Shown: positions 1-7,073, counted from the stretch's first letter. The stretch is 11,594 nt of DNA from Candidatus Saccharimonadota bacterium (GCA_030536095.1 JAUNQQ010000026.1:1-11594); one strand, 5' to 3'. Program-made: numbers and translations. The notes: generated by a model from the sequence alone, not told the origin.

Positions 1-15
1 GGTGATACGGGTAAT

Positions 16-44
16 TTGCTCTGTTGCTGCTTTTGTGATAAAAT
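16..44 (+). promoter_or_regulatory. hisS promoter, predicted leaderless
   Basis: The -35-like TTGCTC (16-21) is followed by a 17-bp spacer and the -10 box TAAAAT (39-44), which carries an extended TGA just upstream (36-38). The six bases after the -10 box end exactly at the ATG at 51, so the predicted transcription start is the A of that ATG. The -35 match is only partial (TTG). Four other genes in the window show the same 6-nt geometry, which raises confidence. Confidence 0.55.
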
Positions 45-50
45 AGGAGT

Positions 51-1328
51 ATGAAAATGAAAACTGCGCCGATTTCGGGATTTATGGAACTACTCCCGAG
101 TGAACAGGCAAAATTTGAGGTGATAAAACGAAAGATTTTAGAGACTTTTCGATTGCATGGGTTTTTGATGATTGAAACGCCGACGATTGAGCGGAGTGAG
201 ATTTTATTGGCGAAGTCGGGCGGAGAAACAGATAAACAGATTTATGGCGTGGAGCCGCCGCGTGAATCGGCGAGTAGTTTTGGGCAGGCGCTAAGGTTTG
301 ACCAGACGGTGCCGTTGTCGAGATATATTGTTGAGCATGAAAATTCGCTGGGATTTCCGCTGAGGGTAATGCAATGCGGGAAGGTGTTTCGGGGAGAACG
401 GGCGCAACACGGGCGGTTTCGGGAATTTTATCAGTGCGACATAGACATCCTCGGGCGAGAAAAATTGGAAGCGGGATATGATAGCGAGATTATCGCCGCG
501 CCGATTGAGGCGTTTCGGAGTTTTATGCGGACGGAATTTCAATTTCGGATTTCGAATCGGAAGATTTTAAGTAGCCTAGTTAAGAAGTTAGAGTTAGAGG
601 AAAAAGCCGAACAGATTTTTCGGATTATTGATCGGTCAGAGAAGGTTTCGGCAGAAAAAACTGAAGAAAAGTTCCGAGAGTTAGAAATTCCAGAAGAGAA
701 ATTTTCGGTCTTAATGAAGTTTTTGGGGTTGCGCGGAGAGCGAGAAAAAGTCGTGGCGGAACTTTCAGAAATTGGCGGATTATCAGGGGTGGATGAGCTA
801 GATAAATTAATGCGTGAACTAGAAGAAATGGGATATGCAAAAGAAATTGTAGCGGATATGAAAATTGTGCGGGGGCTGGATTATTATACGGGAATGGTAT
901 TTGAATGTAATCTCGTCGAGTTTCCAGAAGCGGGATCGATTTGTTCGGGTGGAAGATACGAAAATCTGGCGGGAACGTTTTCTCAGAAAAAGTTTCCAGG
1001 CGTAGGTGGGGCGATTGGGCTGACGAGATTATTTGACATTTTGCGAGAGAATGAGTTACTTGTCGATGAGACGGGGATGAATGATTATGCGATTTTGCCG
1101 ATTACAGCGAGAGAATTTTCGTTCGCGGAGGAAGTAGCGCGGTTGCTACGGCGAGAGAATGATAGTGTGGAAGTTGACAGGTCAGAGAAAAAGCTGAATG
1201 ATAGATTAAGGCGGGCAGCGAGATTTGCTAAGAATACGATTGTGGTTGGGGAGGATGAAGTTCTAACTCGGACGATTAAAATTCGGAATATGGAGACGGG
1301 GGACGAGACAGAGATGATAATCGCATAG
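51..1328 (+). CDS. hisS: Histidyl-tRNA synthetase (class II)
   Basis: This cytoplasmic enzyme charges tRNA-His with histidine using ATP. The 425-residue length is normal for bacterial HisRS. Motif 1 is around residues 40-48 with its proline (IETPTIE). Motif 2 is about 113-126 (FRGER, then GRFREF). The two histidine-specific motifs are present: RGLDYY at 274-279 and SGGRYENL at 299-306. Motif 3 is about 317-327, ending GLTRL. The C-terminal ~85 residues fit the anticodon-binding domain. The intact histidine motifs argue against HisZ, the non-catalytic paralogue. Two starts are possible. ATG 51 sits exactly 6 nt after a -10 box and suits a leaderless message. ATG 57, two codons later, sits 7 nt after an AGGAG (45-49) and suits a leadered message. 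Thirty-five bases separate the stop from uvrC, which probably shares the transcript. Confidence 0.95.
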   Translation: MKMKTAPISGFMELLPSEQAKFEVIKRKILETFRLHGFLMIETPTIERSEILLAKSGGETDKQIYGVEPPRESASSFGQALRFDQTVPLSRYIVEHENSLGFPLRVMQCGKVFRGERAQHGRFREFYQCDIDILGREKLEAGYDSEIIAAPIEAFRSFMRTEFQFRISNRKILSSLVKKLELEEKAEQIFRIIDRSEKVSAEKTEEKFRELEIPEEKFSVLMKFLGLRGEREKVVAELSEIGGLSGVDELDKLMRELEEMGYAKEIVADMKIVRGLDYYTGMVFECNLVEFPEAGSICSGGRYENLAGTFSQKKFPGVGGAIGLTRLFDILRENELLVDETGMNDYAILPITAREFSFAEEVARLLRRENDSVEVDRSEKKLNDRLRRAARFAKNTIVVGEDEVLTRTIKIRNMETGDETEMIIA

Positions 1329-1350
1329 AGTTTTAGGGATTTTATGGTTT

Positions 1351-1355
1351 AGGAG
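1351..1355 (+). promoter_or_regulatory. Shine-Dalgarno site of uvrC
   Basis: AGGAG lies 8 nt before the ATG at 1364. No -10-like hexamer occupies the position used by the leaderless genes here, so uvrC is probably translated from a message that starts upstream, most simply at hisS. The site also supports ATG 1364 and therefore the long charged N-terminus. Confidence 0.7.
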
Positions 1356-1363
1356 TTGACGAA

Positions 1364-2731
1364 ATGGGCGAAGAGCTGCGAAATGAAGAACGGGAAGTGG
1401 TTGACAGGAACGAAAAGAAATTGCGGAAAGACCTTGACGGAGATAAAGAAAAATTACAAGAAAAGGCCGATAAGGCGAGCAAAAAGCTAAGAGAAAAACT
1501 GAAGACTCTGCCGCGAGAACCAGGGGTGTATTTTCATAAAAATGCCGAGGGTGAGGTGATCTATGTGGGAAAGGCGGCAGTATTAAAAAACCGCGTCAGG
1601 CAATATTTTCAGAAGTCAGTCAAAGATGTTAAAACTGAAGCGCTGGTGCGAGAAATTGCGGACACGGATTGGATTGTGGTGGATACGGAAATGGATGCGC
1701 TGTTTCTTGAAAATGAGATGATTAAGAGATATAAACCGAAGTGGAATATTTTACTCAGAGACGACAAGACAGTTTCATATGTGCGGATTGATATGAAAAG
1801 TGAAATTCCGTATGTGTCAATGACGCGACAGCCGATGGGAGATGGGGCAAAATATATCGGGCCGTTTTATGCGAAGCGAACAGTGCAGACGGCGCTCCGG
1901 ATTCTTCGGCGAGTTTTCCCCTATTATGACCGACCTTATACGGGAAAGAAAACGCTGAATACGGATCTTGGACTGACGCCGGGAATTGAGGTAGGTAAGT
2001 CAAGTAGTAAAGAATATAAAGCGAATTTACGCAAGTTAATGCGCTATCTTGAGGGTGACCGGCAGAAACTAATTCGAGAATTAAAAAAGGAAATGGATGA
2101 AGCGTCAAAGAAATTAGATTTTGAGGTGGCAGCAAAACTGCGAAATCAGTATTTTGGGCTGACGGGATTGAAGAAAAAAATCGTGTTTTCGGATAAAGAA
2201 TTTTTGGATATTTCATCAGATAAAGCGCTAGCGCAATTACAGGAGCTTTTAGAGCTGCCGGAACCGCCGAGAAGAATTGAAGGTTATGACATATCTCATA
2301 ATCAGGGTCAAGATGTCGTGGCATCAATGGTGGTTTTTGTCAATGGGGCGGCGGATCGGTCGGAATATCGAAAATTCAAAATGCGGAATCAAAAAAATGA
2401 TGATTTTCGGAATATGCGGGAGGTGTTAGAGCGGAGGCTGAAACATAAGGAGTGGGAATATCCGGATTTGATTTTAGTGGACGGGGGAGAACCACAACTT
2501 CGGGCGGTCAGGGATATTTTGGAGCCGACAGGAATTCGATATGTTGGACTGGCGAAGGAATTTGACAAGATTATAATTCCCTGTCATAGCAGAGGGGCGG
2601 AGGAATTTCGGGCGGTAGGAATTTCAGCAAATTCGCACATTGTAAAGTTATTAGAGCGGATTCGGGACGAGTCGCACCGGTTTGCAATCACATATCATCG
2701 ATTATTGCAGCGAAAACGGATGGTGGAATAG
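1364..2731 (+). CDS. uvrC: Excinuclease ABC subunit C, reduced form
   Basis: UvrC makes the dual incisions in nucleotide excision repair after UvrA and UvrB load on damaged DNA. In order: a highly charged Lys/Glu-rich extension (about 1-45); a GIY-YIG nuclease (about 48-130) with PGVY, IYVGKA, the Arg-bearing NRVRQYF and a conserved Glu in FLENEMIK; a UVR motif that binds UvrB (about 233-265); and the RNase H-like nuclease (about 303-450). The expected second-site catalytic residues are present: D309 (GYDISH), D373 (VDGG) and H438 (ESHRF). The protein is 455 residues against about 600 for typical UvrC. It stops right after the RNase H domain, so the C-terminal helix-hairpin-helix pair is missing. 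The four cysteines that bind an Fe-S cluster between the GIY-YIG and UVR parts in many UvrC proteins are also absent, and the only cysteine is C407. All catalytic residues remain, so this looks like a reduced working enzyme, not a pseudogene. Confidence 0.93.
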   Translation: MGEELRNEEREVVDRNEKKLRKDLDGDKEKLQEKADKASKKLREKLKTLPREPGVYFHKNAEGEVIYVGKAAVLKNRVRQYFQKSVKDVKTEALVREIADTDWIVVDTEMDALFLENEMIKRYKPKWNILLRDDKTVSYVRIDMKSEIPYVSMTRQPMGDGAKYIGPFYAKRTVQTALRILRRVFPYYDRPYTGKKTLNTDLGLTPGIEVGKSSSKEYKANLRKLMRYLEGDRQKLIRELKKEMDEASKKLDFEVAAKLRNQYFGLTGLKKKIVFSDKEFLDISSDKALAQLQELLELPEPPRRIEGYDISHNQGQDVVASMVVFVNGAADRSEYRKFKMRNQKNDDFRNMREVLERRLKHKEWEYPDLILVDGGEPQLRAVRDILEPTGIRYVGLAKEFDKIIIPCHSRGAEEFRAVGISANSHIVKLLERIRDESHRFAITYHRLLQRKRMVE

Positions 2732-2739
2732 AATAATTC

Positions 2740-2768
2740 TTGCGGAAAATCTTGATTCGTGATAGAAT
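2740..2768 (+). promoter_or_regulatory. Promoter of the small gene at 2776
   Basis: TTGCGG (2740-2745), a 17-bp spacer and TAGAAT (2763-2768) with an extended TGA (2760-2762) form a sigma70-like promoter just after the uvrC stop. The predicted transcription start is 2775, one base before the ATG at 2776. A TTG and an ATG lying inside these elements (2740 and 2767) are therefore unlikely start codons. Confidence 0.5.
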
Positions 2769-2775
2769 GTGGGGG

Positions 2776-3117
2776 ATGGATGAGATTGGCTGTCTTCGTG
2801 ATGTGATTTCTGCGAGTAAAGCAGCTAATGATTATTTCTATTATACTGAGCATATTCACTTTCCGCCAGCGCCACAGATTTTGGTAGAGCCGGAGCTTTT
2901 GTACGATTGTGTTTATTGTGTGGAGGCGCCGACTGTTTTTTCGGAAATTGCGCGGAAGGAGGGGATTTTATTGGGGCCAAAATTTGAGACAAAAGAGGAT
3001 TATGAAGATGCGCGGCAGGGGACTTATACGGCAAAGCGATATGTTGCGCCGACGGAGCGAGAGATTAAAACTTGGTTAAGGCAAAATCTGGGTAAAAATT
3101 ATGATGCTTTGTTCTAA
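2776..3117 (+). CDS. Small protein of unknown function
   Basis: I do not recognise this 113-residue protein. It is soluble-looking, with no signal peptide or membrane segment, mixed charge and many aromatic residues. An early aromatic stretch (NDYFYYTEHIHF, about 18-29) precedes a proline-rich turn. Cysteines are at 6, 45 and 48, the last two forming a C-x2-C that is too little alone to call a metal site. The C-terminal third (about 70-108) looks helical and charged. I chose ATG 2776 because a promoter with the local spacing ends 7 nt before it. In-frame upstream starts at 2740 (TTG) and 2767 (ATG) would fall inside that promoter. The gene begins 44 bp after uvrC and ends 50 bp before sbcB. 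Coding status rests on the promoter, the open frame and the codon style shared with its neighbours. Confidence 0.65.
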   Translation: MDEIGCLRDVISASKAANDYFYYTEHIHFPPAPQILVEPELLYDCVYCVEAPTVFSEIARKEGILLGPKFETKEDYEDARQGTYTAKRYVAPTEREIKTWLRQNLGKNYDALF

Positions 3118-3132
3118 AAATTTAGTTCCCCC

Positions 3133-3161
3133 TTGTAAAATCTCCGGAGCTCATATATAAT
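3133..3161 (+). promoter_or_regulatory. sbcB promoter, predicted leaderless
   Basis: TTGTAA (3133-3138), exactly 17 bp, then a perfect TATAAT (3156-3161). The -10 box is followed by 6 nt and the ATG at 3168, so the expected +1 is the first base of the start codon. There is no Shine-Dalgarno sequence in those 6 nt. The spacer contains the 8-bp palindrome CTCCGGAG (3142-3149). Confidence 0.75.
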
Positions 3162-3167
3162 GTCGGT

Positions 3168-4604
3168 ATGAATTACTTCTTTTACGACTTGGAAACTTCT
3201 GGCCTTTCCGCGAAATATGACCGGATTATGCAATTTGCTGGTCAGCGGACGGATGAGAATTTTACGGAGGTGGGTGAGCCGGTCAATCTGCTTGTTCGAC
3301 TTGAGGAAGATACTTTGCCCAGTCCGTCGGCTATTATGGTGACAAAAATCACGCCGCAAAAAACTCATCTTGACGGGATAACAGAGAAGGAGTTTTGTGA
3401 TTATGTACAGACGGAGATTTTTACCCCTGAGACGATTGTGATTGGTTATAATTCAGTGCGATTCGACGATGAATTTATGCGCTATACTTTTTGGCGAAAT
3501 TTTTATGACCCGTACCAGTGGGAATGGAAAGATGGGCGTGGACGCTGGGATCTTCTCGATGTCGTAAGGATGACACGGGCACTTCGGCCTGGGGGAATTG
3601 TTTGGCCGATGCAGAAAAAGAAGGATGCACTTGTTCCAGTAAATCGCCTTGAGTATCTGACAAAATTAAATGGGATTGAGCATGAGCACGCGCACGATGC
3701 ACTGGCGGATGTTTTTGGGCTGATTGGTGTTACGAGGCTTCTGAAAACTCATCAGCCAAAAATTTTCCAGTATCTTTTTTCGGTTCGTGATAAAAATCAT
3801 GTGACGGGACTCATAAATCTCCAAAATCCTCAGCCATTTGTTTATTCGTCTGGGCGATACGAAAATGAATTTAATAAAACGACCGTGGCGTATCCACTTT
3901 GCCCTGGACAGAATGGCAATATTATTGTTTATGACTTGCGCTATAACCTAGAAGATATTTTAGAAAAGGCAAAATCTGATTCGGAGTTTAGTTTTTATCC
4001 AATTATTAAGGAGTTGGCGCCAAATAAATGTCCGGCAGTTGCGCCGCTTGGGGTACTGGAAGAAAAAACTGAGTGCGAAACTTATCAGGTTATCGGTGAG
4101 GATGAAACCGTAAAATCTGGCGATTCGCTGACGACGGGCTGGGAGAAAATTGGACTAACAAAAGAAATGGTCGAAAAAAATCTAAAAATCCTACAATCAC
4201 ATCCGGAGTTTGTTAACACAATTAAAAATCGTCCGAAAAAAACGTATGATTCGCCGACAGAAATTGAGGGGGCTTTATATGACGGATTTCTTTCCGATAG
4301 AGACCAGACAATTTGTGAGGCGGTGCGGAATGCTGGCGCAGACAAGTTGACAAATTTTCATCCGAAATTTGCCGATAAACGCTTACCTGAACTTTTAATT
4401 CATTATAAAGCAAAAAATTATCCCGATAGTCTTACGGATAGCGAGAAGGAGGATTATAAGAAATATCGGTTTGCGCGGTTAAATCGTCAGTCGTCGAATT
4501 TTCTGAAGGAACTTGAGGAGCTGGATAAGTCGCCAGAGAAGGATAAATATATTATAGACGAGCTAAAGCTTTGGTATCAGAATTTACAGGATGGTGACTA
4601 CTAA
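3168..4604 (+). CDS. sbcB: Exodeoxyribonuclease I
   Basis: ExoI degrades single-stranded DNA 3' to 5' and acts in recombination and mismatch repair. The 478-residue protein aligns by eye along its whole length with E. coli ExoI (475 residues). The DEDDh catalytic set is visible: D7 and E9 (YDLETSG), D100/D101 (VRFDDEF), H176 and D181 (HDALAD). Family stretches such as ITPQ, GYNSVRFDDE, RNFYDPY, RWDLLDV, LRPGGI and NGIEHEHAHDA are conserved. The later part, with NKCP and the C-terminal helical region (DKRLPELL, YKAKNYP), matches the SH3-like and helical domains, so the architecture is complete. The start is fixed by the motif YDLET near residue 6 and by the promoter 6 nt upstream. It ends 32 bp before the hydrolase gene, which has its own promoter. 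Full ExoI is best known from gammaproteobacteria, which makes its presence here of interest. Confidence 0.95.
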   Translation: MNYFFYDLETSGLSAKYDRIMQFAGQRTDENFTEVGEPVNLLVRLEEDTLPSPSAIMVTKITPQKTHLDGITEKEFCDYVQTEIFTPETIVIGYNSVRFDDEFMRYTFWRNFYDPYQWEWKDGRGRWDLLDVVRMTRALRPGGIVWPMQKKKDALVPVNRLEYLTKLNGIEHEHAHDALADVFGLIGVTRLLKTHQPKIFQYLFSVRDKNHVTGLINLQNPQPFVYSSGRYENEFNKTTVAYPLCPGQNGNIIVYDLRYNLEDILEKAKSDSEFSFYPIIKELAPNKCPAVAPLGVLEEKTECETYQVIGEDETVKSGDSLTTGWEKIGLTKEMVEKNLKILQSHPEFVNTIKNRPKKTYDSPTEIEGALYDGFLSDRDQTICEAVRNAGADKLTNFHPKFADKRLPELLIHYKAKNYPDSLTDSEKEDYKKYRFARLNRQSSNFLKELEELDKSPEKDKYIIDELKLWYQNLQDGDY

Positions 4605-4630
4605 CATTTTAGCTTAAAATATGTTATAAT
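4601..4630 (+). promoter_or_regulatory. Hydrolase gene promoter, predicted leaderless
   Basis: A perfect TATAAT (4625-4630) with an extended TGT (4622-4624) lies exactly 6 nt before the ATG at 4637. The -35 is weak: CTAACA (4601-4606, 18-bp spacer) overlaps the sbcB stop codon. The extended -10 probably compensates. No Shine-Dalgarno sequence precedes the start. Confidence 0.7.
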
Positions 4631-4636
4631 ATTCTT

Positions 4637-5707
4637 ATGGCGAATGTACTTAATTATCTAAACTGGCGGGGCGATATTCCTTTTTCGGCGGAGGAGCCGT
4701 TCAATAATGTTGATGCGATGATTCTCGCGCGCGTCTCGAATATTCCCTTTGAAAAAATTACTTTTAGTCCCTACGAGACTTTTCGAACGGTGGCGAAGAA
4801 ATTTCAGGGGTTCAACCCGAAGATTTTTCCGATTGATCATGATAGTGAGCTATTAAAATTACTTGCCATTTCTAGGCGCTTCCAGAATCTTCGTCTTTCG
4901 CGATTTATTCATGATTCTGATGCGAAAATCATAAAACAGTTTTCAGCCATCACGATTCGCCTGCGACCGCGCGAATATTTCCTCTCTTTTGCGGGGACTG
5001 ATGATACAAATACAGGCTGGCGCGAGGATTTTAATTTTATGTTTATGAATGAAACTCCGGCACAGGCTGATGCTAGAGAATATTTTCGTAATTTTGTAAA
5101 GATACATCCGCTTTCACGCGTTTATCTTGGTGGTCATTCTAAGGGCGGAAATCTTGCAATGTTTGCTGCGATAAAAAATCCTGACCGACTACAGCGGAAG
5201 CTAATAAAAGTTTATAATTTTGATGGGCCGGGACTAACAAAGGAGCTAAGGTTGAAGGATCGTGGGGAGTCGGTCATTGGTAAAATTGAGAGTTTTGTCC
5301 CGCAGGATTCGCTGATTGGACGGTTGCTTGAGCATCAGGAAAAAGTTTCCGTAATAAAAAGCACGGCCAAAAATCTCTATCAACACGACATTTACTCTTG
5401 GGAGATTCTTAAAACTGATTTTGTTCCAGCAGAGCCGACAAAGGCCAGTATTTTTAACGACCGGGCAATCTCACGTTGGCTCGAACAGGCAACTCCATCT
5501 GAGCGCGAGCATTTTGTCGAGGCGGCTTTTTTAGTGTTAAAAGATAGTAAGGTCGAGACGCCAATGCGACTGGCGGTAAATTTTCGAAAAAATATTCCAG
5601 CCGTCCTAAAGACTTATACAAAGATTTCAAAAGAGGAACGGAAGGCGATTTCGTCGATGTTGATGAAGTTAGCGGAGAGCTATGTCGATATTTGGCTAGA
5701 GAATTAG
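4637..5707 (+). CDS. DUF2974 (Mbeg1-like) alpha/beta hydrolase
   Basis: This 356-residue protein has the features of the DUF2974 lipase-like family. The substrate is unknown, so no reaction is assigned. The nucleophile elbow is GGHSKGG around 165-171 with S168. Upstream is the family block FAGTDDT...GWREDFN (about 118-132). Downstream are YNFDGPGL (193-200), VPQDSLIGRLL (221-231), and QHD..SW (249-255) with H250 as the likely catalytic histidine. The N-terminal NYLNWRGD (5-12) is also typical of the family. The C-terminal ~100 residues look helical and are less conserved. No signal peptide or clear membrane helix is seen, so it is probably cytoplasmic. It has its own promoter and converges on glyS, with only 30 bp between the two stop codons. 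The family is frequent in Firmicutes, and host interaction or lipid turnover would be speculation. Confidence 0.85.
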   Translation: MANVLNYLNWRGDIPFSAEEPFNNVDAMILARVSNIPFEKITFSPYETFRTVAKKFQGFNPKIFPIDHDSELLKLLAISRRFQNLRLSRFIHDSDAKIIKQFSAITIRLRPREYFLSFAGTDDTNTGWREDFNFMFMNETPAQADAREYFRNFVKIHPLSRVYLGGHSKGGNLAMFAAIKNPDRLQRKLIKVYNFDGPGLTKELRLKDRGESVIGKIESFVPQDSLIGRLLEHQEKVSVIKSTAKNLYQHDIYSWEILKTDFVPAEPTKASIFNDRAISRWLEQATPSEREHFVEAAFLVLKDSKVETPMRLAVNFRKNIPAVLKTYTKISKEERKAISSMLMKLAESYVDIWLEN

Positions 5708-5710
5708 CCC

Positions 5711-5727
5711 CGCGCGGCGCCGGCGCG
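5711..5727. terminator. GC-only hairpin between convergent genes
   Basis: CGCGC (5711-5715) and GCGCG (5723-5727) form a 5-bp stem around a 7-base loop. The whole 17 bases are G or C in an otherwise AT-rich setting. It sits between the hydrolase stop (5705-5707) and the glyS stop (5738-5740), where a shared bidirectional terminator is expected. Neither strand has a proper T-run right after the stem, so this is a weak intrinsic terminator at best. Confidence 0.4.
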
Positions 5728-5737
5728 TAAAATTTGA

Positions 5738-7036
5738 TTAGAGATTTTTTATTTCTACCCGCACCTGCTCCGCCGTATCCCGATCTCGCACCGTCACTGT
5801 CTCGTCTTCTAAGGTCTGAAAATCTATCACTACGCATTTCGGCGTCCCGATTTCGTCCTGTTTCTTATATCTCTTACCGATATTTCCCGAATCATCCCAC
5901 GCAACGTAAGTGTATTTTTCTCGCAGGGTAACATAAATTTCTCGCGCCTTTACTACTAAATCGGGCTTGTTTTTTAGTAGTGGTGAAACACAGAACTTAT
6001 ATGGTGCTAATTTTTCTGGCAATCTCAGAACACCCTTTTCTTCGTCATAGAACGCTGTCAGCACTGCCAAAACTAGCCTTTCTACTCCAAAGCTCGGCTC
6101 AATAACATGTGGCACAAAGGTCTCGCCAGTGTTTTTGTCTCGATATTCCATTGACTTTCCAGATTCGCGCTCAATATTTCTAAGGTCAAAGTCCGTCCGA
6201 TACGCCAGCCCCATCAGCTCATCCATGCCAAACGGAAAATCAAAATTCACATCGACCGTGCGCTTAGAATAATGCGCCCGATCCTCTGCTGCCACCTCTT
6301 CTTCATGAATCATTTCTTTTGGCAACCCAATTTCCTCAAACAGAAACTTCCGGCAATCTGTCAATAGCTTTTCAAACTCATCCTCCCAGGTTTCTGGTTT
6401 CACAAAATACTCGATTTCCATCTGTTCGCATTCTCGGTCTCGAAATATAAAATCCCGCGGAGAAATTTCATTCCGAAAAGCTTTTCCTTGTTGCGCAAGT
6501 CCAAACGGCACGGTCGGATAAATCGCATCTACTACGTTTTTGTAATTTGTAAAAATACCCTGCGCTGTTTCTGGGCGAAAATAAGCCGTTGCCTTCTCGT
6601 CATCCACTGCCCCCACCTTCGTCCGAAACATCATATTAAATTCGCGAATCTCGCTCCAGTTTTTCTTTCCACAGCTGGGGCAGTTTATCTCGGCAATGTC
6701 TTTTTCGGTTGGATGTTCTGGTAAATTATCCGCCAGTTTATCCGCCCGAAAGCGCTGATGACATTCCTTACATTCTACTAGTGGATCGGAAAAAGTTTCC
6801 GTATGTCCAGATGCTACCCAAGTGCGCGGATTCATTAAAATTGCCGCATCCACTCCTAAAATATCTTCGCGTCTAAGCACCCAAAATTTCCACCAGAGAT
6901 TCATTATATTTCTTTTTAGTATTACCCCTAGCGGTCCAAAGTCCCATGTCCCCGCCATGCCGCCATAAACTTCGCTCCCCTGAAAAATAAATCCCCGCCG
7001 CTTACATAAGCTAACAATACCTTCCAATTTTGACAT
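5738..7036 (-). CDS. glyS: Glycyl-tRNA synthetase, homodimeric type
   Basis: This class II enzyme charges tRNA-Gly. It is the single-chain (alpha2) type, not the GlyQ/GlyS pair of many bacteria. The protein is 432 residues, slightly short for the family (about 460). It opens with the SLCKRRGFIFQGSEVYGG block and GTWDFGPLG (29-37). There are two C-x2-C pairs (C89/C92 and C119/C122), likely a zinc knuckle. Motif 2 is FRNEISPRDFIFRDRE (187-202), followed by EQMEIEYF. Motif 3 is PSFGVERL (314-321). The C-terminal anticodon-binding domain is about 340-432. I place the start at the ATG at 7036: it lies 6 nt after a TATACT -10 box, and a longer reading from a TTG at 7054 would translate the promoter. 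The gene faces away from pgi and converges on the hydrolase gene. Confidence 0.95.
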   Translation of the reverse strand: MSKLEGIVSLCKRRGFIFQGSEVYGGMAGTWDFGPLGVILKRNIMNLWWKFWVLRREDILGVDAAILMNPRTWVASGHTETFSDPLVECKECHQRFRADKLADNLPEHPTEKDIAEINCPSCGKKNWSEIREFNMMFRTKVGAVDDEKATAYFRPETAQGIFTNYKNVVDAIYPTVPFGLAQQGKAFRNEISPRDFIFRDRECEQMEIEYFVKPETWEDEFEKLLTDCRKFLFEEIGLPKEMIHEEEVAAEDRAHYSKRTVDVNFDFPFGMDELMGLAYRTDFDLRNIERESGKSMEYRDKNTGETFVPHVIEPSFGVERLVLAVLTAFYDEEKGVLRLPEKLAPYKFCVSPLLKNKPDLVVKAREIYVTLREKYTYVAWDDSGNIGKRYKKQDEIGTPKCVVIDFQTLEDETVTVRDRDTAEQVRVEIKNL

Positions 7037-7042
7037 ATTTCT

Positions 7043-7051
7043 AGTATAGCA
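7043..7051 (-). promoter_or_regulatory. glyS promoter, extended -10, predicted leaderless
   Basis: On the minus strand, TGC (7051-7049) leads into TATACT (7048-7043). Six bases then separate it from the ATG whose first base is 7036, so +1 falls on that A. No convincing -35 hexamer is visible 16-18 bp upstream, so the extended -10 TGn probably carries the promoter. Confidence 0.65.
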
Positions 7052-7073
7052 CAAAATCAGGAAATTACTAGAG

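Noticed and set aside
51..1328. HisZ (regulatory subunit of ATP phosphoribosyltransferase) instead of HisRS
   Set aside because: The RGLDYY and SGGRY histidine motifs and a C-terminal anticodon-binding region are present, and no histidine biosynthesis gene is nearby.
1755..2327. 190-codon open frame on the minus strand inside uvrC
   Set aside because: It lies antisense to a clearly conserved enzyme, its translation is low-complexity and resembles no family, and it has no promoter or ribosome-binding site that I can see.
2740..2775. Longer version of the small gene from TTG 2740 or ATG 2767
   Set aside because: These codons coincide with the -35 and -10 hexamers of a well-spaced promoter.
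5734..5931. 65-codon plus-strand frame opposite the 3' end of glyS
   Set aside because: It is antisense to the conserved GlyRS anticodon-binding domain and has no start signals.
7037..7054. Longer glyS start at a TTG (7054)
   Set aside because: The extra codons would translate the TATACT -10 box; the conserved GlyRS N-terminus begins at the ATG at 7036.
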